From contig NZ_MTIC01000032.1 of assembly GCF_001999765.1 (NCBI RefSeq), positions 1 to 46,036 on the forward strand: DNA of 46,036 nt, read 5' to 3'. Made by a program: the position numbers and the translations under genes. The DNA comes from Sinomonas mesophila (GTDB lineage Bacteria > Actinomycetota > Actinomycetes > Actinomycetales > Micrococcaceae). Every line of letters starts with the position of its first letter. Within the stretch, counting starts at the first letter, position 1. Below the pieces are notes generated by a model, which was given only the letters and a program-made list of their open reading frames with translations, was not told the DNA's origin and did no database searches. Of this stretch, positions 43,031-46,036 are shown one piece after another.

Positions 43031-43471
43031 ATGGCAACCACCACCCGCACCGAGCACACGATCCATCCCGCCGACGAACGGGCCCCGCACCCGGCCCGGC
43101 CGGCATCGCGCCGAGCCCTCCGCGACCCGCACCTCCTTCTCGAGGCCGGCACGGGCGTCGGTCCGCGGACGACGCCGGCCAGTCCCGCGCCGTCGTCTCC
43201 CCGCTTTGGGCTCGAGGAGGCGACCGTGGGCAGCCGGGCCAATGCCTCGATACGGCCGCTCGTGCCGGCGACCGTCGTGCCCGACGTGGCCGGGGACCTT
43301 CTGGGCCTGCCGGACTTCTCGGCCCTTCGGCGGGGACTGCGGAGGCTGGGGAAGCTGCTCGTGGGACGCGTGCGGGACGGCGCCCAGTCCGACGCTCGGT
43401 TCCGAGCCCGCCGCGACGAGGATTCGGCCGCGATGGCCCGTTCGGGCGTGGCGCCGACGCGCTACGTCTGA
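43031..43471 (+). CDS. Hypothetical protein next to ArsR/DUF5937 gene
   Basis: A 146-aa protein without a recognised domain. The first 70 residues are Pro/Arg/Ala-rich and probably disordered. The second half has an amphipathic helix region (FSALRRGLRRLGKLLVGRVRDGAQ) and ends in ARSGVAPTRYV. GTG 43025 is an alternative start. It is divergent from the regulator, 94 bases away, which makes it a candidate target. Composition is like its neighbours, but reality as a protein is not certain. Confidence 0.5.
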   Translation: MATTTRTEHTIHPADERAPHPARPASRRALRDPHLLLEAGTGVGPRTTPASPAPSSPRFGLEEATVGSRANASIRPLVPATVVPDVAGDLLGLPDFSALRRGLRRLGKLLVGRVRDGAQSDARFRARRDEDSAAMARSGVAPTRYV

Positions 43472-43509
43472 GTCCCCTGGCCGGATCCCGACAGCCTCGG
43501 GAGGTTCCG

Positions 43510-44553
43510 TCAGTAGGTGTTCGCGTCGATGACGAACCGGTAGCGCACGTCGCTGGCCAGGACCCTCTCGAACGCCTCGTTGATCTGGTGGGCCGCGATG
43601 ACTTCCACCTCCGCGCCGAAGCCCTCAGCGGCGCAGAAGTCGAGCATTTCCTGCGTCTTCCGGATGCCGCCCATTTTCGAGCCGGCAAGGTTCCTCCGCA
43701 TGCCGGCCAAGGACCATGCGCGCTGCTGCAGAGGCTCCGTGGGCAGCCCGACGAGGACCAGGGTCCCGTCCAAGGCGAGGAGGGAGAGGTAGTCGTCGAG
43801 GTCGAGAGGGGCGGAGACGGTGTTGATGATCAGGTCGAAGCGGCCTTTGAGGACCTCGAAGGTCGAGGGATCTGACGTGGCGTAGTAATGGCTGGCGCCC
43901 AGCCGGCGCGCGTCCTCCCCCTTTCTGAGGGTCTGGCTGAGGACCGAGACCTCTGCGCCGAGTGCGGCCGCGATCTTGACGCCCATGTGGCCGAGCCCGC
44001 CCATGCCGATGATGGCAACCCGGCGCCCCGGCCCCGCCCCCCATTGCACGAGGGGTGAATACATCGTGATTCCTGCGCACAGGAGGGGCGCTGCTGACTC
44101 CAGCGAGAGCCCGTCTGGGATCCGCAGGACATACTTCTCGTCCACGACGATGCTCGTGCTGTAGCCACCCGCGGTGGGGAGCCCGTCGCGGCCCACCGAA
44201 TTGTAGGTGCTGGTCGATCCCTCGAGGCAGTACTGCTCTTCACCGGCGAGGCAGTTGTCGCATTCGCGGCAGGAGTCCACAAAACAGCCGACGCCGACCC
44301 GGTCGCCGACGGCGTAACGCGTGACCTGTGTTCCGACGGCTTCCACGGTTCCGGCGATCTCGTGGCCGACGACGACGGGATACCGGACGCTCGACCAGTC
44401 ACCTCGGGCGGTGTGGATGTCGGAATGGCAGATTCCCGTGAATCGGATGCCGATCCGCACCTCGAATGGCCCGGGATCGCGGCGCTCGATGACGCCGGGC
44501 TGGAGCGGGGATTCCGCCGAGTGGGCGATGTACGCCTGAGCGAGAGAGGGCAT
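43510..44553 (-). CDS. Zinc-dependent alcohol dehydrogenase (CAD/YahK-like)
   Basis: Medium-chain NADP-type alcohol dehydrogenase, 347 aa. Catalytic zinc ligands are C42 (GICHSDIH), H64/E65 (VVGHEIAG) and C159; the structural zinc is bound by C95, C98, C101 and C109. The nucleotide loop is [11 protein letters not shown] (183-193). The pattern [14 protein letters not shown] plus GHEIAGTV fits the cinnamyl-alcohol/YahK-type broad aldehyde reductases. AAGGA lies seven bases before the ATG, which is two bases after the stop of the aspartase-like gene, so both are in one operon. Confidence 0.94.
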   Translation of the reverse strand: MPSLAQAYIAHSAESPLQPGVIERRDPGPFEVRIGIRFTGICHSDIHTARGDWSSVRYPVVVGHEIAGTVEAVGTQVTRYAVGDRVGVGCFVDSCRECDNCLAGEEQYCLEGSTSTYNSVGRDGLPTAGGYSTSIVVDEKYVLRIPDGLSLESAAPLLCAGITMYSPLVQWGAGPGRRVAIIGMGGLGHMGVKIAAALGAEVSVLSQTLRKGEDARRLGASHYYATSDPSTFEVLKGRFDLIINTVSAPLDLDDYLSLLALDGTLVLVGLPTEPLQQRAWSLAGMRRNLAGSKMGGIRKTQEMLDFCAAEGFGAEVEVIAAHQINEAFERVLASDVRYRFVIDANTY

Positions 44554-44555
44554 CG

Positions 44556-45620
44556 TCAGTTCCTTGTCAGAAGTGGCACGGTCTTGAGTGCGGGGGAGGG
44601 CGTCTGTTCGGCGACTGCCATGCAGGCGGACGTGAGGCGGCTCAGGCTCCTGAACAGGGCCTCGGCGATGACGGGCTCGAAGGCAGTCCGCCGTCCGGCC
44701 TCGGCCGCCAACCTGATGGTCAGGTCGTTGCCCAGGACCTCGAAGGCCACTTGGTCCACCACCTCGGCCACGGCGGGTTCGACGAGGCCCGCAACAATGC
44801 TCGAAAGCCCGGCTGCTGCGTGCGTGATTGCGCCCGAGAGGAGCACGAGCCCGCCGCAGTCAGATGTCTTCTCCGCGGGGTCATCCTCTGCCGTGAGCGG
44901 CAGTCCCGTGATGCGCTGGAGGTGGGCGTGGTACGCCGCTGCCCAGCCCGGGTGGGAGGCGGTGCCCCCGTCGCACGTGGTGGCGGGCCGGATCCTGCAG
45001 AGGTCGCCGAGGGCTCCGCGGATGCGGCATTCTTTCGCCTCCAGGGCCTTGCTCGCCAATCCCTGTCGGAGGTCCGCCATGGCCGAAAGGAGTTCGTCCG
45101 TGCGTCGGATGGCCGCGAGCCTGATGGCGGTCGAATGGACGTCCTTCGCAGACAGTCCCGTGTCGAGGTCGTGGTGGGGGTGAATGACCGAGTACGCGCC
45201 TCGATCGTGCCCCAGGATTTCGAGGGCGCGGTTGGCGATGACCTCATTCGCGTTGGCATTCGCCGATGCGGCGGCACCACACTGGAGGACGTCTACGACG
45301 AACTGGTCCAGCAGCCTGCCCTGTTCGATTTCCCTGCATGCCTGCACGATCGCCGTCTTCTTCGCCTCGTCCATCAGGCCAGGGTCGAAGCGCGCCAGCG
45401 AGGATGCCCGCTTGATCTGTGCGAGAGCTGTGACCAGCTCTGGGTGTGAGGAGATCTGGGTGCAGGTGATCGGGAAGCCCTCGAGCGCACGAAGGGTGTG
45501 AATGCCCCAATACACGTCGGACGGGATCTCCCGGACTCCGAGAGAATCCCTTTCAAACCTGCTTCTGCTCGGACTCCGCACGCCCTTGCTCCTCGAGGAG
45601 AGTGACGTCCTAGATGTCAT
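44556..45620 (-). CDS. Aspartase/fumarase-fold protein lacking catalytic loops
   Basis: Clear homologue of aspartate ammonia-lyase ([58 protein letters not shown]), but only 354 aa against about 470. The substrate motif GAGTSTNMN reads GAAASANAN (115-123), STND reads SAKD, the GRTQLQD segment is missing, and the signature loop GSSxMPxKxN is deleted between residues 280 and 281. The C-terminal domain is absent too. The frame is open, so this is likely a pseudoenzyme or a strongly changed enzyme. ATG 45620 fits the strong promoter; ATG 45671 lies upstream of the transcription start. Confidence 0.85.
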   Translation of the reverse strand: MTSRTSLSSRSKGVRSPSRSRFERDSLGVREIPSDVYWGIHTLRALEGFPITCTQISSHPELVTALAQIKRASSLARFDPGLMDEAKKTAIVQACREIEQGRLLDQFVVDVLQCGAAASANANANEVIANRALEILGHDRGAYSVIHPHHDLDTGLSAKDVHSTAIRLAAIRRTDELLSAMADLRQGLASKALEAKECRIRGALGDLCRIRPATTCDGGTASHPGWAAAYHAHLQRITGLPLTAEDDPAEKTSDCGGLVLLSGAITHAAAGLSSIVAGLVEPAVAEVVDQVAFEVLGNDLTIRLAAEAGRRTAFEPVIAEALFRSLSRLTSACMAVAEQTPSPALKTVPLLTRN

Positions 45621-45658
45621 GGCTTTCTCGGTTCCTGACGTGGCCAGCTGAGAGTTGG

Positions 45659-45687
45659 ACTCTAGGACCATAATTGTAGATTGTCAA
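45659..45687 (-). promoter_or_regulatory. Strong promoter of the aspartase-like/ADH operon
   Basis: On the minus strand TTGACA (45687-45682), 17-base spacer, TAGAGT (45664-45659): near-consensus. Transcription starts near 45652, about 32 bases before ATG 45620. Confidence 0.78.
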
Positions 45688-45713
45688 CGGTATTAAACGT
45701 GGATTGTTGACAA
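45681..45713. promoter_or_regulatory. Candidate GntR-type operator pair
   Basis: TTGTCAAC (45681-45688) and GTTGACAA (45706-45713) are perfect inverted arms with 17 bases between them. The right arm lies in TTGTTGACAA (45704-45713), with TTGT/ACAA ends as in GntR sites. The left arm covers the -35 box of the operon promoter, so binding would repress. Confidence 0.58.
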
Positions 45714-45934
45714 CCAGCCCGCTCAAAGGGTTCTATTGCATCAGACACAGCGCGACGCGATGCACATCACATCAACTCTCGCGGCAGGTCTGGGTTCTCG
45801 TTGAGCTCTCAGGCTTGGTTTCCTCATGCGAGCCCTCGACGGAGACGGCTGCTGAGGTACCCGTCCGATGGTGCGGCGCCATCACACGATACCCGTCACA
45901 CGTCATGTGCTGAAGCCATTCGAAGGGAAGCACC
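45714..45934. other. Upstream region of the right-edge lipoprotein
   Basis: No gene is supported. A TTGACA at 45707-45712 followed 18 bases later by TTCTAT could be a divergent promoter toward the lipoprotein gene, leaving a leader of almost 200 bases. A stem GACGG...CCGTC (about 45839-45868) is visible, but it matches no riboswitch that I know. Confidence 0.4.
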
Positions 45935-46036
45935 GTGAAGAAGATCAACAAGGTTCACACCGCTGCAGTGGGTCTGGCCGCGATCCTGGCCCTGAGTGCC
46001 TGCGGCAACGTGGCCGCCAGCGCCCCGGCATCGGAG
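45935..46036 (+). CDS. Lipoprotein, partial (cut by window edge)
   Basis: Start of a secreted lipoprotein: GTG 45935 with AAGGGA about 6 bases upstream, 34 codons visible. The signal peptide is basic (KKINK), hydrophobic (VGLAAILAL) and ends in lipobox LSAC with C23. This is the usual start of an ABC solute-binding protein, but nothing of the mature domain is in the window. Divergent from the aspartase-like operon and perhaps under the same operator. Confidence 0.78.
   Translation, partial: MKKINKVHTAAVGLAAILALSACGNVAASAPASE

Noticed and set aside
45845-45875. TPP-riboswitch-like words (CTGAGG...ACCCG) upstream of the right-edge lipoprotein
   Set aside because: The required downstream GAACCTGA part is missing and the spacing is wrong; chance similarity.

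Overview
The window is high-GC DNA with dense coding, many GTG/TTG starts, DUF222/HNH, DUF1206, ROK and CUT1 families, and several genes whose -10 box sits directly in front of the start codon. This points to an actinobacterium, most likely Micrococcaceae (Sinomonas/Arthrobacter-like). The genus is a guess. It looks chromosomal: purA, a transketolase and an RNA ligase lie next to accessory sugar genes and one intact IS30-type element. No rRNA, tRNA or CRISPR was seen.

Layout. 0.1-2.4 kb: a lipoprotein, archease and divergent rtcB (RNA ligation/repair). 2.4-10.9 kb: a LacI-type regulator and a divergent CUT1 sugar ABC operon (binding lipoprotein, two permeases) followed by a Gfo/Idh/MocA dehydrogenase, a TIM-barrel isomerase/epimerase, a ThuA protein and a second Gfo/Idh/MocA dehydrogenase. 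Two copies of one 12-bp operator flank the intergenic region. No ATPase is encoded, so a shared one must serve. 10.9-19.4 kb: an NAD(P)-binding protein, a ROK repressor, divergent xylA-xylB-alditol oxidase, a large extragenic palindrome, and a convergent transketolase. Together these form a route from xylitol or xylose into the pentose phosphate pathway. 19.6-22.7 kb: a DUF222/HNH protein, and DoxX divergent from an HxlR regulator with a shared operator.

22.6-31.7 kb: a compact block with overlapping or tightly spaced genes: a GT87-like mannosyltransferase, a cytochrome b/molybdopterin fusion, a 70-aa membrane protein, a methyltransferase, a GT2-DUF2064 fusion, a two-component system, an NAD-dependent epimerase and an MTA phosphorylase. 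I do not know a described pathway for this set and regard it as the best candidate for an undescribed system. 31.8-35.5 kb: an SRPBCC protein, a lipoprotein, repeat-rich DNA, the IS30 element and DUF1206. 35.7-40.2 kb: purA, an ECF sigma factor with a membrane-anchored partner, a CoA-binding protein, a YjbR/MmcQ protein and a TPR protein. 40.3-46.0 kb: a succinate-semialdehyde-type dehydrogenase, a 21-bp repeat array in a palindrome, an ArsR/DUF5937 regulator, an alcohol dehydrogenase translated just after an aspartase-like protein that has lost its catalytic loops, a GntR-like operator, and the start of another lipoprotein at the right edge.
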